Shown here: piece by piece, positions 24,626-37,252 of the stretch
How the letters are laid out: each line of letters starts with the position of its first letter
Numbering within the stretch: the first letter of the stretch is position 1
Source of the DNA: Montifringilla adamsi
Taxonomy: Eukaryota; Chordata; Aves; Passeriformes; Passeridae
Length of the DNA stretch: 64,000 nt
Direction: 5' to 3'
Assembly (NCBI GenBank): GCA_017590115.1
Contig: JAGGNK010010225.1
Coordinates: forward strand, 8,730,834-8,794,833
Program-made: the position numbers and the translations under genes
Notes under the pieces: model-generated
Databases searched by the model: none
Seen by the model: only the letters and a program-made list of their open reading frames with translations
Told to the model about the DNA's origin: nothing

Positions 24626-24667
24626 AATAAATGAAGACAAATGCTGCATTAAAAAAAAAAAAAAAAA
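24626..24667 (+). repeat. A17 tract behind an AATAAA signal
   Basis: AATAAA at 24626-24631 is followed 19 bases later by 17 consecutive A (24651-24667). This is again the spacing expected of a cleaved and polyadenylated 3' end copied into DNA. I cannot recognise a parent gene in the upstream sequence. A retrocopy of an untranslated region, or coincidence, both fit. Confidence 0.45.
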
Positions 24668-25986
24668 GGCAGCATTATTTTTAGCCTTCCAAGAGGTCTG
24701 GCAGTACACTGCTCATTTTGGAAAGGAACAATTAGCCAGTTTGATAAGGCTGGAGCATGAAATATATCCACCGCAGTGAAACGTTTTGATTGGCAGGAGT
24801 GCTGAAAGCTGGACACCTGCCTCCAAGTCCTTGGAAACTTCATGCTTGATCTGGGCCAAAACATGAAGGCTGTGCTCAGAGTAAGACTTCAGAAAACTAG
24901 GCACTTGCTATCAAAATTCCTTTCTCCTGGTCCAGCAGCACAGTGCCAGCCCTCTCAGCAGCCAAGGCAGGCTATCATCCCACTACACAGCCAGCCGTGG
25001 AGCAGCCTGTCCATAACACTGGGACAGCTGTGTCAGGGAAAATGAGATGTTGAAATACCTCTGCCACTCAGTTGGCAGGTGAAGAAAATAGCCTGCTAAA
25101 ATTGCATATGACCTAGCAGCTTCTGGCAGGGTGTATTGATGTATCTTGTTTGCTTTTGGGGAAATCCCTCCCATAAAGCACACATTTTGCTGATACGGCT
25201 GCATATGTGCAAATAATAAACTACTGTAATATTCCCATCTCTCAAAACTTGTAAAATCTCTCAGGTAGGCAAGGCATAGATTCACCTGGCACAGATTCCC
25301 TCTTAGGCCCAATGCTGGCTGCTTCTAATTACCTCGATGCTTTTAAATGCCTGCACTGAGGCCATGAGGCCCAGGTTCTTGTGTCCCCCTGTAAAGTAGG
25401 CAAAGGTGTGTGTTTCATCTCATAGGAATACTACAAGGACAAATTCTTTACAGAAAATTCATTGTTCAGACACTGTAGGAAGCGAGATAAACACCTTTGT
25501 ATACCTTTGTCCACATATAGGCAGCTTGTCATTTCTTAAAAAATTATATTGCCATTGTTCGCCTCCAGTGAGGAGATATTTTTGTGGCTGAAAACAAAGT
25601 CTGGCTCCTGTCTGAGGGGCTAAATTTTGGGATATCCAGCTCTAGAAGTGTGACAGGGGACATTCTTGGATGACTTACAATTTTGCTTGTTTGTATCTTT
25701 GCTTACAGAAACCAATTCCAAGCTCGCCAAATAAAGGATTTTATCTTTCCCAACAACCTTTCCTCTCTGTGTTTCAGCCTCGTGCCGTTGGAACAGCTTC
25801 CCCCAGGATGGGCACACTGCTGGTTCCTGCTGAGCCCATTGCTGACCAGTACCTCCAGATCCCTTTCTGTAGGGCTGCTCTTTCTTTCTCTTAATGTCCC
25901 AATTCACATGGAAAATAAATGTTTTGAATAACAGGGTGTCAAATAGAAAGAAAACAAATGCTCAAGGTGGATTTCTTAATCTCACC

Positions 25987-26020
25987 AAAAAAAAAAAAAA
26001 AAAAAAACCAAAAAAAAAAA
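25987..26020. repeat. Interrupted A-rich tract
   Basis: A21, then CC, then A11. The nearest upstream AATAAA is about 70 bases away, too far for a clean transcript tail, so I treat it as a simple repeat. Confidence 0.8.
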
Positions 26021-28949
26021 CCTGAAAGGTTTGAGTGGCGGCAAAAAAACTAGCACAAAACTGATTTACACTATCTGATCTATTAATCCTTGTCTCAGTA
26101 GAAATGAAGTAATGTGGGATTCCTTAAAAGGAAGCTTTTTTGTCTCTGATGTAGTATATCCAAGAGATTCACATATTACACTGGTGTGAGTAATAAAAGC
26201 TACCACAGTATGCTAGAAAAGGGATGTTTGTTCAGAAGCTCAGTGTGACTGTGAAGGTATCATTAATCTATTTTTTCTGAGCCTACTGTTTCATCTTAAA
26301 GAACTAACTCATGACAGAAATGTCATAGAGCAACACAAGGTGTTCCAGACCAATTCTAAATCCAATTCAATGCTTCTTCATGTGACCACAAGCTTTGGTG
26401 TTTAGAAATGGGAGGCCTGGGGGAAATGGGGAGCCAAGGTGAAAAACTGAGCAATTTTAAAAGAGGTTTAATGTACCTGAGAAGGCCTCTGTTAAACAGT
26501 GAAATAAATTGTGCTATCACTCATCTCAATTTCTGCTAATCACCAAGACTAAATCTAAACAAAGTAAAAGACTTCACAGCAATTTATGCCAGGCCATTTT
26601 ATAAGACAAGTTCAAACTCAGGGACTGCTTTTTTGTGGTAGAACCTGGACTTATTGGCTGCTGTGGAGCAAAATAAATTGCATTACCGTTGCTTTGAATG
26701 AGAAGTTTTGTGATATTAGCTAGTACTCAACATAGCTGAGATTTTCTTATAGCAATTGTAAAACAATAGTTGAAACTATCTAAAAACTTATTTTTGAAGC
26801 TGTAAAATAGACGAAAAAGCCAAATTTTCACTCTATTTATTTGCATTGTACCTACAATAATGGAATTTGTCTTCTAATGAGTGTTTTTTGCTGCAATGAT
26901 AACACAGGTAAGTATAGTCCACTTCAGCTCTGCAGGGACTTTTTACTCATAAGCAGGTATAAGCCTTCCCTTAGCCCAATTTTTAACGCTGGAAACAAAG
27001 CAGAGATCCCTTTGAAAAAGATTAGTTTCAAGTCTTTTGATCTAAAATCCAGACTGGAAAGCTTCTCTGAGAACACCTTGAACTGGGCACAAATTCAAGT
27101 ATTGTTGAATGCAGGCTTAAAAATGTCATGAATTCATAGACATCTAAATATTTCAAATTGAATGGTACCCAGAAACTAAACCATACAGAATCTAGTGTTG
27201 AGGAAGTGGGGGAGTGGAGGGAAGAAAGGGAAACTCCATTATTCACAGGAGAGCAGAATAATTCAGTTCAGACTGAATTTTCTCCGAGGTTAAGTGCAGA
27301 CCTTAGTCCACTATAGAAAATGAAAGACAGAAAGGAGTGTTTGATGACTGTGAGTAAATTACAAATCTTAACAGACCCGTCCTACACTGTGTAAATAGTC
27401 CTAAGTTAGCTTCCATGGAGAATAGATAACCTTTGACTCCTCCCTATACTAGAGTTAGGCTGCAAATATGAAACTGCTTAAATTAAAAAGTAATTCAATT
27501 CCATCCAGGTGTGAGAGAACATTTTGTGCCATATTATTGAACTAGCAATATGAAAGTGTTCTCTTCTCTCAGTGTGGATTTGATATAAAAAATGTAAACA
27601 GTCATTTAATGCTAATACTTGGAAGGAGATTGAAAATTAAACTTACAGAATATGACCTAGAAAACAAATTCATGTAGAAGAAAAATTTTGATTATAGGGG
27701 TTATATTTTAAATACAGCCATCCATCTTGGTTTACACTGATTGTTTCTCCAGATATTATCTGATTGGCTAGATAATAATACAAATCATCTTCCTTCCTTC
27801 TCTCAGAATATTAAAGAATAGATTAACTTCTATAATGTCTTTTATTGCAGGCAAGCCCTCAGTATGATTCAAACAAATGGCCTTGCTGTGCCACCTGGTT
27901 GGTGTGCAAGAAAAAAACCATGTTTTAATGTAAATAGATGTCTTATTCTTATATCAGCACTAAGAAATACCCTAAATGCAGCTAGTGTAAAATTTGATTT
28001 ATCTTGCCACGTGGTCATGCATTTTCAGTGTATGTTGATCCAAGAGGAGGAGGAGCTGCACTGATTTCGAAGAGGCTAATCAAACATATAATATTTACTT
28101 ACATTCGTTTATGTATAAGCTTAGACTGTCAGAGACTGATAGTAAGGACATTTTGATACATAATGAGTTTATTGATAGTTTTGTTTTTTTTTATCCAAAC
28201 CAAGTCACTTTTTTTACTAGAGCTTAGTCTCTCTCTGGAGTGGAATTCCTTTCCATCCTCATCAGAAACAGCTGTATTGCATGGTCATGGACTTACTTCT
28301 CCTCCATTTCAATTTCTGTGAAGGCATTTCCCCTTACAGTAGGGGTTATTTGAGGATTGCAGTGGACTCACTCAGAATTGCTATGACCAGCATAAATGAT
28401 AAGGATTATGGTCTGATCTTGGTGCCTGATGTCAAACCATTGAAAGATGCTGCTCATGTTTTTCTGGGGTTTGGATATGAAGTTAGAGGCTGAAATGAGG
28501 TATCTGATTACGTGCCCTTTTAGAGACAAAATAATTCTGAATTTTCACAATAATGAGCCCATTTTTTTTTATAAGAGTATGTCATAACTGCATATTTGGG
28601 CCCTCATATAAATCTGCTTTTTTAGAGAATTCTTAGCTTGAAAGTGATATTACAGGTATCATTTGTTGATTACTGGTTTTTTTAGGTCTGTCAGAAGATG
28701 TTTACACTCTCCATGGAATTATCCAAAAAGGGGAAAACCAGTTCTTAAAAGACTCTTTGTTGTAAGTGCTGCATCTGAAAGGAACTTAGATATATGACAT
28801 GGGCTAATAGCAAGTTATTATATAAATGACTGAAGGAAGATACAAACTCACCTCAAAGTTTGGATATTTTGCTAGAAAGAGATATTTAGAAGACTAACAT
28901 TTTAGTTTGTAGTTCAAGTGTTTCAGGCGTTTTGTACAAACTAAATTTT

Positions 28950-29270
28950 TGCGTCCCGTGGTACAGTCCAGAAGCAAAGACCTTGTGAGCCTGGAGTTCA
29001 AATGACCGGGAATACGCTGAAACTCTGCTGGGAGGGGGTTTGATACAATTCGCTTTGATTCATTGCCTGGCATGCATAAAATGTAAATTTAAATAGCTGC
29101 TCCCTCCCTTTCTCACAGAGTGGGAGGAAAGGCAATATGTATCACCTTTGCTTCCCTGTGACATTTTCTCTTGGGGGAAAGGGGGATTGCAGATGTGGTA
29201 ACTGAAGCATGACTGTTTTGCAAAGAAAATCTTTCACCTTCTCTTCTGTTAGAAAACGTAGTTCTCTGGG
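28950..29270. promoter_or_regulatory. Candidate conserved non-coding patch
   Basis: The composition changes here: CpGs reappear (gcgtcccg, gaccggg, tacgctg, ttcgctt). Dense motif-like words follow, including gcatgcataaa, tttaaata, and cctttg/caaag words like TCF or SOX cores. The patch has no open frame and no repeat signature. Retained CpG and mixed motifs suggest constraint, but that cannot be shown from one sequence. Confidence 0.25.
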
Positions 29271-31892
29271 TCACGAGAGGTATTTGGGTTACTTTGCTGT
29301 TTTCTCTATTCTGACAAAAAAAGTATGATGAAATGCATCAAATGATGTAGAACTTTGAAGTGCTAAGAGAGATTTCAAAAATCAGGAGAGGCTTTTCTTT
29401 ATTTATGTGATAATTGTGATGTTGGAAATGGGTGCTGATTGCGTTATTTCAGGTAGTTTTTATTCTGTTCACAGAAACTTTCCCTTAGAAGAGGAACCTG
29501 AAGGGTAAAGTGATTTTGGAAACTTTTCATTGCTCCCAGACTGAATTACTTCAGCCATGTGAGAAACCACACTTTGCACAACTGGACTGTAGTTGCATAG
29601 TTTTAAACTGTAAATGTGATGAAGACAATAAAGACTTGTTAGCTGCATTAATGCGTACAAGAACTGCTAACCACATAGTCTCTGGTCTTTTTTTCTGTGC
29701 AGAAATTAGTTTCCCTGCTGGCTACATACTGCCTATATCCCATATCCTAACCATGCACAAATCACCGATTCAGACACTGAGCAGTTTTTTACCAAAAGTT
29801 ACTGTTGCATCAAGAGGAACGGATCCAAGATAAGGTGTTGGCTTTGTTTGATCTAGTTACCTGCTGTGTTTGTAATTAGAAAGTACAATAAACTACTTGG
29901 TAGTATATAATTTTTTTCTGGAATTTTTTTCCAGAAAGAAATACACACACACACTCCCCTTGTTCCAGTCAGCAGACGGAAGTTGCAAGGCTGAGGTTTT
30001 TGAGCAAAATATCCTAGATCTTAGGAGGAAAGTGAGGAATAAAAAAAAACCCCACCAAGCATCTGAACTCTGACCAGACTCAGTTGTAGTCAAGCGACCA
30101 CTAATGCACCTAAAAATACAGCTGGATTTATAATACAGCTTGCTGTAACTCACTGTGTGGGATATGTGGAGGAATGTCCTGTAATAACTGCTGTGATGGG
30201 TCCTGGGGCCCTCTGCTCTGTTATCAGGGCATAAGCAGTTGCAGATGAAGCACATGCCCAGTGCTTTTTTATTTGGTACTTGAAAGTATGTCAGAAAATG
30301 CCCACAGCATTCTCAGAAATGCTGCTTGTTGTATCACCCTCCTTGCAAGCAACTTTGTGGTTTTTAGAGGATCTAATATAAATAAAGCATATTTCATTTT
30401 ATGTGAAAATTTACGGTTCCCTTCTCCCTCCAACTCCACAAAAAACCTGCACTGGTGTCCTTGACCCAGTAAAATGAGCACAGGGGAGGCAGTGATGCAG
30501 CCCAGGGTGTAAGGGGGGAGCTCTGCTGAGTTCAACCCCTGAACCATCAGTGCCAGTGTGGAGGGTGTGACAGGACCCACATCACATCAGGACGACATAA
30601 ACACACAGCTCAGCTGCACTCTTGGATTGCAGGGTCAAAACTATCCCCTCCTTCATCTAAGGGGTCTGCCCTAGGAAATTGTTGTTCTCTGCCCATTGTT
30701 AGGAGATGAGGAGGACACAGGAAAAGATTTGGATCTGGAAAGAGCATGTCCCTAACACCCATCTTACCATCTGCATTTATTCATCTGGTCAGAGACGGAT
30801 TATTCATCACCCTGAAAGGCAGACTGGAGCTCTTGAATATATTGCTCACTGTGCCTGTTTTAAAAGTTGCAGAATTACAACCATATATAAAGCCAGTAGC
30901 ACTCAAGTACTCAGCAGGCTGAGCTGACACTCTCCAAGATGAAGCTGGCTTCAAACAACGTTTTGTTTTACTGGTGCTTTTTGTTTTTCAGAGAGTCCTT
31001 CAGCAACTGCTCCAGCTGACTTTCTCACTGCAAAGCTATTACACTTTGCCACTGGCAGTATGGGTACCCTGAAGAGTTTCTGGCTTCCCTTAATTGAACA
31101 GAAGAAACTAATTTAAATTTTAAAAAATATAATTAGTTTGACTTCCTCTACCAGGAATTCTGTAATTGATACTATGAATAAATTATGGGATGCAATTGTG
31201 AGGGTTCTTAATTACAAAGCTTCTTAGCTGCACAACTTCTGTGCTGATGAGTGATACATGTTTTTGTCCTCCAAAATGGAGCACAATTCCTGTCATAGGA
31301 TGTATCTTGCGTGCTGCAAGCTGGAAGTGAGGACTGAACCAGCACACACATCCTGACTGAACACATGCTGGGGCAGGTATCACTCAGCTTATCTCTGCAG
31401 AATGCAAATCCAAACCAAAGCCACTGGCTTAGGCTTGTTCAAAAGCCAGAAGGGGTTTAAAATTAGTGATTACAATTAGCTGAGGCCCTGTGCAGTATGC
31501 TTTAGTTTTCTACATGTCTGAATTAATTTCCAGCCATTGTCATGTTTTATGGCTGCTTGGTGTGAGTTTCTTTCTCTCCAAGCAAATTTTTTGCTAGGAA
31601 ATAATTCAGTCACTTCCTTCTCCTGTTTAGATGAGTCACTTCCTCATGTATGAGTAAATTTTGCTTTCAAGAGTTTTGTTAAGTACAAATGACATCAGAC
31701 CCCTACTCCAAATGTAAAGAGCAAAATTTAGAATATGACTAGATTTAATAATTACTTTGCATAAAACTAAATAAGAACAAATGAAACTCTTTGGTGAAAT
31801 GCATTGTTCTTTTACTAAAAATGTCTTTTCTATGAAAAGCAACATAGATCTTTAAACATCTCCATTTGTTAAAAATCTGTGAAATCAGGGAT

Positions 31893-31986
31893 GGAGGAAG
31901 GAAGGAAGGAAAGGAAGGAAGGTAGTGTTGGAAGGAAGTGTCGGAAGGAAGGAAGGAAGGAAGGAAGGAAGGAAGGAAGGAAGGAA
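31893..31986. repeat. GGAA microsatellite
   Basis: An interrupted left block of GGAA/GAAGG units (31893-31922), a 20-base break containing gtgttggaaggaagtgtc, then an uninterrupted (GGAA)11 at 31943-31986. GGAA is the ETS-factor core, so long runs can act as ETS-bound elements, though most are neutral. It also creates the lysine/glutamate/glycine-rich start of the 183-codon frame at 31925-32476, which is not a gene. Confidence 0.95.
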
Positions 31987-32339
31987 ATATCTCTCTTCCA
32001 GCCTCAGTCACTTTATTCACTCTTCTGAATGCCCCAGAGTTTTAGCCCTCACTGCAATTTTTGTTTGCTACAATTGTTTGCAATTTCTTAGCCATCTTTT
32101 TGCCCAAAATTCACTGCTGAGGCTCCTGCAGCTTCTCAAATTTGTTGCCTTCACTATTTCCAAGGCCCATGAGCCTCAATACATTTCCCCACCTGGCCAG
32201 TCCATGCTGGAAATCACCCCAGCTCCACTGGCTGGCTCAAATGTGTTCTGGTACACACAATCTCAAACAACTATTGCACCAACATTTTTTTCCTTTGACT
32301 TTTTAAATTTCAATTATGCACATAAATTTATTGATTTTG

Positions 32340-32413
32340 AAAAAACAAACAAAAAACCCAACAAAAACAAACAAACAAACAGAAATCCCAGAAAAAAACC
32401 CAACAAAACCCTG
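32340..32413. repeat. AAAC-rich repeat
   Basis: Imperfect AAAC/AACCC units, including five near-perfect AAAC units around 32365-32381. Runs of A followed by CCC recur. It may be a simple repeat grown from the A-tail of a lost retrotransposon. Confidence 0.85.
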
Positions 32414-32579
32414 AAGGAAGTCCTTTTATTTAGAGACAGAATTAAACTGCAATTGAGTTTGTGTATAAATCAGTAATTTAAGATAGTTACCACAAGAATA
32501 AACATTACATCCTCAGGAAATACAGACAAAGATTAAACTTCAAGGAAAATGAAACAGATGCAGAACTACGCAGTTGAAC

Positions 32580-32790
32580 AACTTTTGCATTGCCTTGTAG
32601 CACGTAGGTGAAAAATGCCATCGACCCAAGACACTAGCTGGGATTCAAGCTCCACGTTGCCCTGATCATAGCAGCGTATTTATTGTGGCAGCTAAAGCAG
32701 GCGGATTTATTATGAAAGCTGCTTTTGTGATTAGTTGCCAGAAGCTGGTTTGGAAAATTAGATGCCAGAGATCGTGTTGGTGGGGGGTTA
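32580..32790. promoter_or_regulatory. Candidate conserved non-coding patch
   Basis: This stretch keeps several CpGs (gcacgtagg, catcgaccc, ccacgttgcc, cagcgtat, gcggattt, gatcgtg) and contains ATTTATTGTGG and GGATTTATTATG words like HOX/CDX-type sites. There is no open frame and no repeat signature. The density of motif-like words and retained CpG fits an enhancer under constraint. This is inference only. Confidence 0.25.
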
Positions 32791-34533
32791 TCAATATATG
32801 TAGTTCTTTACTGTATGCAACAGCATTACTAAGCTAAAGAGCTAAAGGAAACCATTTTCTGACATAAATCTTGTTTTAAGAGGACTACTGGAATTGCTGG
32901 ATGAAACTGGAGGGAACAGAGGGAAGGTGATTGTTTCCAAATGATGACACTCTTCATCATGCACTGCTCATGCTGGAACAGGGATAGACAATTTCCACCA
33001 GTTTATCTTTTTGATAAATGACAGTTATGAGGCAGTTGCTGCATTAGAGGAATGCCTGTCTGGAAAGCCTTTTAAAACAGATGACTATATTAGACTTAGT
33101 CCTCTGGAGGGATCAAAAACTCTTGCTGCTTCCTCCTCTCAAATCATGTTATATTCCAGAATGTTTCAGAAGGGATTTTAGATAATTCATATTATTTTAC
33201 TGAAGATAAAATGTGCAAAATCTTGTGAAAACATTTTTGCTGCTTGAGCATAGGACATGAGGTTTTTTCATTGGTGTATTTTTTCTGTGCTATGGTTTGG
33301 AGATTAGGTTGTGGGTTTTTTCTCTGTTACTTGGGCATATGATTGTATCAAGCTGACTTTAAAAGAAAAAAGAATTTGGTACCTTTCTTTCTTGCAGCTG
33401 TTGAAGTATTTAATTGAATTGCTTACTGATTTTTATCTAGCTTTTCTAGAATATGCTTTATACTGCCATTTTCAAGGAAATATTATTCCAACAGGTTTAG
33501 GCAATGATTAAAGTATGGCACATGAGCAAATTGGCCATTTTTCCAGGCTCTCCCACAACTTTGGCTGCATTGTTCACAGTGAAATGAGAAAAGGACCTCA
33601 GGAAATAATTCACATACATTTAATCTTCTTGCATTAAGTGTTTGGCTGCTGCTATTTTAATTGGAAATAGAAAAAAAAGGTGACTCTATTCTTCAAATCT
33701 CCGTGACTGGCTGAGAAACAGGTTTAATAAAATGACATTAATATAGCAAACTCCTGTTATCCACTCACCAATGATTCTGCTATGCCACCAGTATGTAAGA
33801 GGGGCACAAAATCCAAATACTGTGAGGAGCATGTGATGATTTGCTGGTCTGTGGCATGCTGGTGTGAATTGTGTGACTCCTCTGCTTATCTCCCAAAGAC
33901 TGGTGGTACATCACTTTTCACTCTCAGGTTACTTGGCAAGGCATAATTGTGCATGTTGTGGCAGTTATTTGGGAAAGATTGGATATAATCATTATTGGCA
34001 CTTCATTCTATGGTCTTTGTGTTCCACACTGAGTTACTCATTTGGAACATTAGATGACTGTTGAAAGCTTTTGTCATAGTTGGATATTATCCACCCATCA
34101 GTGAAAGCCTTTTTTGCAGAACCTGAGAAGTGTGCAAGCAAGATGAAGACGGAAATAAAGAGAACCAAAGCCAGCAGCAATCTGTTAACTCTGATATTTA
34201 TGTAGATGCAGCCTCCCCACAAAATTGCAAAAGGAGCAGACAGCTAGCCATGCCAGGGCCAAAGGCAGTAGTAACCAAATGTCTCAACCTTTTGTTGCTT
34301 CCTTTTCCCGCTCTTGCACTCCCTCAACACAATCCACGGTGCTGCTGAAAAGGGGATTCTCCTTTACAGACTCTGTCCCGGGTTGGAGTTCTCCAAAGAG
34401 AGATGGATTATGGCTCTGCCTTTCCCCCAGAGACACTTCCCAGTACTGGATGTTGTTCTTCATCATGGCCCCTAAGACTGCAGCTAAATCCACATCCTTC
34501 TCCACTACTGCTACTTGCCTTTGCCTATTTCAG

Positions 34534-34629
34534 ATAAAAAAAGTGAGAGGCATGTCCCAGAAAAAGGTTGGCACAAGGGGGCTGTGTCCTGAGCCCTGCC
34601 TGCAACCTCCCCACCTCCTGTCCCAGCAG
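34534..34629 (+). other. Exon-like cassette with splice signals
   Basis: A polypyrimidine-type acceptor (ttgcctttgcctatttcag, ending 34533) and a strong donor (CAGCAG|GTAGG, intron base 1 at 34630) bracket 96 bases, exactly 32 codons. One frame is open throughout, and the same frame stays open upstream to about 34225. The translation (IKKVRGMSQKKVGTRG and on) matches no family I recognise. It could be an alternative or non-coding RNA exon, but exon-like pairs also arise by chance in a window this size. Confidence 0.25.
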
Positions 34630-35085
34630 GTAGGATAAAACAGGAAGAAGTTGATTACAGGAGAATTCCACAGCAAAGAACTTGCAATCTTTAAATAGAA
34701 AATTTGTCTTGCTTAATCATGTTCCTCCTTGCCTAATTATTTAAATAGTGGAGATTGTTTGGCAGTTCTGAATAGCTGTAGGTGTTGGTGATAGTGTAAA
34801 TGAAGCATGATAATATTTGTCCAGGGCTAGGCCAGCTTTCCAGCACAAAAGGTAGCTGGCAATTATTTCCTAAGGATGTTAACTGAGCTACAATTGTATT
34901 TGACTCCTTTCACAGCTAGATAAGGTCATGGTTCTCACACAATCTCATTACACATTACTCTTCTTGTAGCAAAATTGGCTTAATGTACTCCTACTCCCTT
35001 GTCACAGCAGCTGTGCCTTCACTGCTGCATGATTGTGACTGCCTGTCAGCCAGGCTGGGCACCAGCTTGGGGAACAAGGTAAGAC

Positions 35086-35107
35086 AAAAAAAAAAAAAGA
35101 AAAAAAC
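35086..35107. repeat. Short A-rich tract
   Basis: A13 followed by gaaaaaacaaag. Simple repeat with no recognised parent. Confidence 0.75.
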
Positions 35108-37252
35108 AAAGTAAAAAAGTCTATTTGGCTGTGAACCCCAGAAAAATATAATCATATTGCGTGTCAAGCCACTGAGGAAGCAAAGAGAGGCAGGCAGTGG
35201 AGAAAGGCAGAGGGATATCACAGCTGGAAACATTGCTGAGGAATTCCATGCCATCACGCATTTCACAGCCCCAGAACCTCTGAACTACATATCAGAGCAG
35301 TTGTTATCTCCTTGGGACTTTTGATAAGAGCTCAGTATCATACTGCTGGCTTTATACACCCACCATAACAACTACATGGCAGTAAAGACAGCAGATGTGG
35401 CATCTGGGGAGCACCAGGTTCAATCTGTTTCCTTCATTACTCCCTTTCTTGCACCCACTTTCAAAAGATGTTTTCGAAGTGCCAAGTAGTGCCATGAATT
35501 GTGTGTGTATATGGTTTTTGTTTGTTTTCCAAGGATGCAACCATGCTGATGGGCTTTCTGCCAGATCCCAGCAGTTCAATATCTCTATGGTTTGTGCAGA
35601 ATTTCTGTACCATGCTCAAACATGAGTGGGAACTCAGTTTTGGACCTTTCTGGGTGTTCTTTCATTGCATTATCTCTCAGTCTTGATTGCTATAAATTCT
35701 GTTAAAGTGGAAGGACAGAACAGGGAATGGTGGTGGGAAAGAATGTGGTAAAATTAAGGCCCAATCCACTGAGTGCTTATCAGTCATGGCCAATGTGTGC
35801 TCTGTGCAGAAGGAGGCATAGGAATGAAGGAAAAAAATATAAGTGATCACACAGGTATGGCACATGTAACAGTTTTTTCTATCCCAGTAAGTTTAAGATT
35901 TAAAAGAAAATCTTGCCTTTATTGGGTTTTGAAAGCTTGAGAAATATGTTAGTGTCTCCCACAGGGAATCTGAGGACTTTGTCATCTTCAAATAATTTTT
36001 TCTGTAATATTCTCCATGTTAACATTGGTAGCGAGAGTTTGACTTGTCAAAATTTGTAGACAGTCAGAAGCAATTAATGGTAGCAAGTCACTTGATTCTC
36101 AGACCCATGTTTTACCTAGCAGAATTCCTCTTGATGTTCATGAATGTTAAAAACAGGGTCCTTCCAAAGTTGGGTTCGCTTTCTTTCTGGGGTTGCATTT
36201 CTGGTCCTCTTTTATGAGGTGTCTTATTATAGGCTTTCTTTGTGCATCCTCTCCATCTCCCAAACTGTGTTTGATGTGGCTGCGGATACTGGATGCCCTT
36301 GATATCCTATCCAACCGTGGCTACTTCAGAGGATTCTCTTGTCATCAGACAAACACTCCTAGCCACATAAACTAGATTAAAAGGAGCAGAAAAAAAATGT
36401 TTAGATTAGCATGGAAAACGATGCTTGCTCTGATCAGAGTGAGAAATTGCCCTGAAACTATAGGAATTTCCTGTTGCTAAAATACTGTGTAGGTCCTAAA
36501 AACTTTGCAAGCAAAAGTTTGTTTCTCCTCTGGCCAGCTAGAAGGGTCAACATGCCTTGGGGTAGGACATAGCATTGCAGTGTTTAGGAGTTCATCTAAT
36601 CAGGAAATTATGGCTGTAAAGTTACATAGCCCTGTCACTTATCATTACACAGCTCATTAAATCTCAGCTAATTGCAGTTTCACCCTAGTATCCAGGTCCT
36701 AATATTTCTGAGCCTAATTAGCACATTGAAATCCTAAAATCCAACTGATTTCCCTTATTTTAGTCACATCTTGTACAGAAAGCAATGGAATGTAGAGGTT
36801 TAACTTGGTCAAATCACTAAAAATTGTAGCCTAGTTATTCAATCTTTTAGTTCAGTTGTTCAAGATGTAAATGCTTATTCCCAGAAGGGGCTGGAAATAC
36901 AGAGGAAATTTTTCATTTATTATTCATTGTACTTCTTTTGCTCTTTCTCTTCCTTCCCATGAATACCTCTCTACAGAATTATCTATAAATTATCTATCAC
37001 ATTGTTTTCTTCATATGATTTGCTGGAAAATCCATGTCCCTATCAACCAAAGAGATTATTCACAAGCAAAATCACAAGAAAAAATATTCGAGTGCTTATT
37101 TGCTATAAATAACACCCCCACACACACTTCATTAGATAATTTAAAGAATATTTTCATATCCAAAAAGTTCTACTGCCAGTGTTCAACTGAAAAAGAATGC
37201 TTGAATACCTCCTATCTTGTACTCAAAATATAAATAACATCTAGTTTAACCA

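Larger units (their letters stand above)
18963..24650. other. Unique non-coding stretch with T-rich tracts
   Basis: No gene is supported. The T-rich tracts at 19245-19290 and 20895-20940, two small AT-rich or 19-36-bp direct duplications (19286-19319 and 19642-19698) and an 18-base near-tandem repeat (21397-21435) are listed separately or in the findings. The opposing 124- and 106-codon frames at 19858-20232 overlap each other and show no family features. Confidence 0.65.
24668..31892. other. Unique non-coding stretch
   Basis: No gene is supported. Frames of up to 120 codons (for example 29893-30255 minus) have no recognisable domains. The stretch holds the A-rich tract at 25987-26020, a possible conserved patch at 28950-29270, a short AC repeat near 29942, an A-run plus C-run near 30042-30055, and many AATAAA-type words expected from base composition. 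Confidence 0.65.
31987..37252. other. Unique non-coding stretch
   Basis: No gene is supported with confidence. It contains an AAAC repeat (32340-32413), a CpG-bearing candidate conserved patch (32580-32790), an exon-like cassette (34534-34629) and an A13 tract (35086-35098). Outside these it is ordinary AT-rich DNA. Confidence 0.65.

Noticed and set aside
31925..32476. 183-codon open frame, the longest in the window
   Set aside because: It begins in the GGAA microsatellite and ends in the AAAC repeat. Its ends are simple-sequence peptides and the middle has no recognisable domain.
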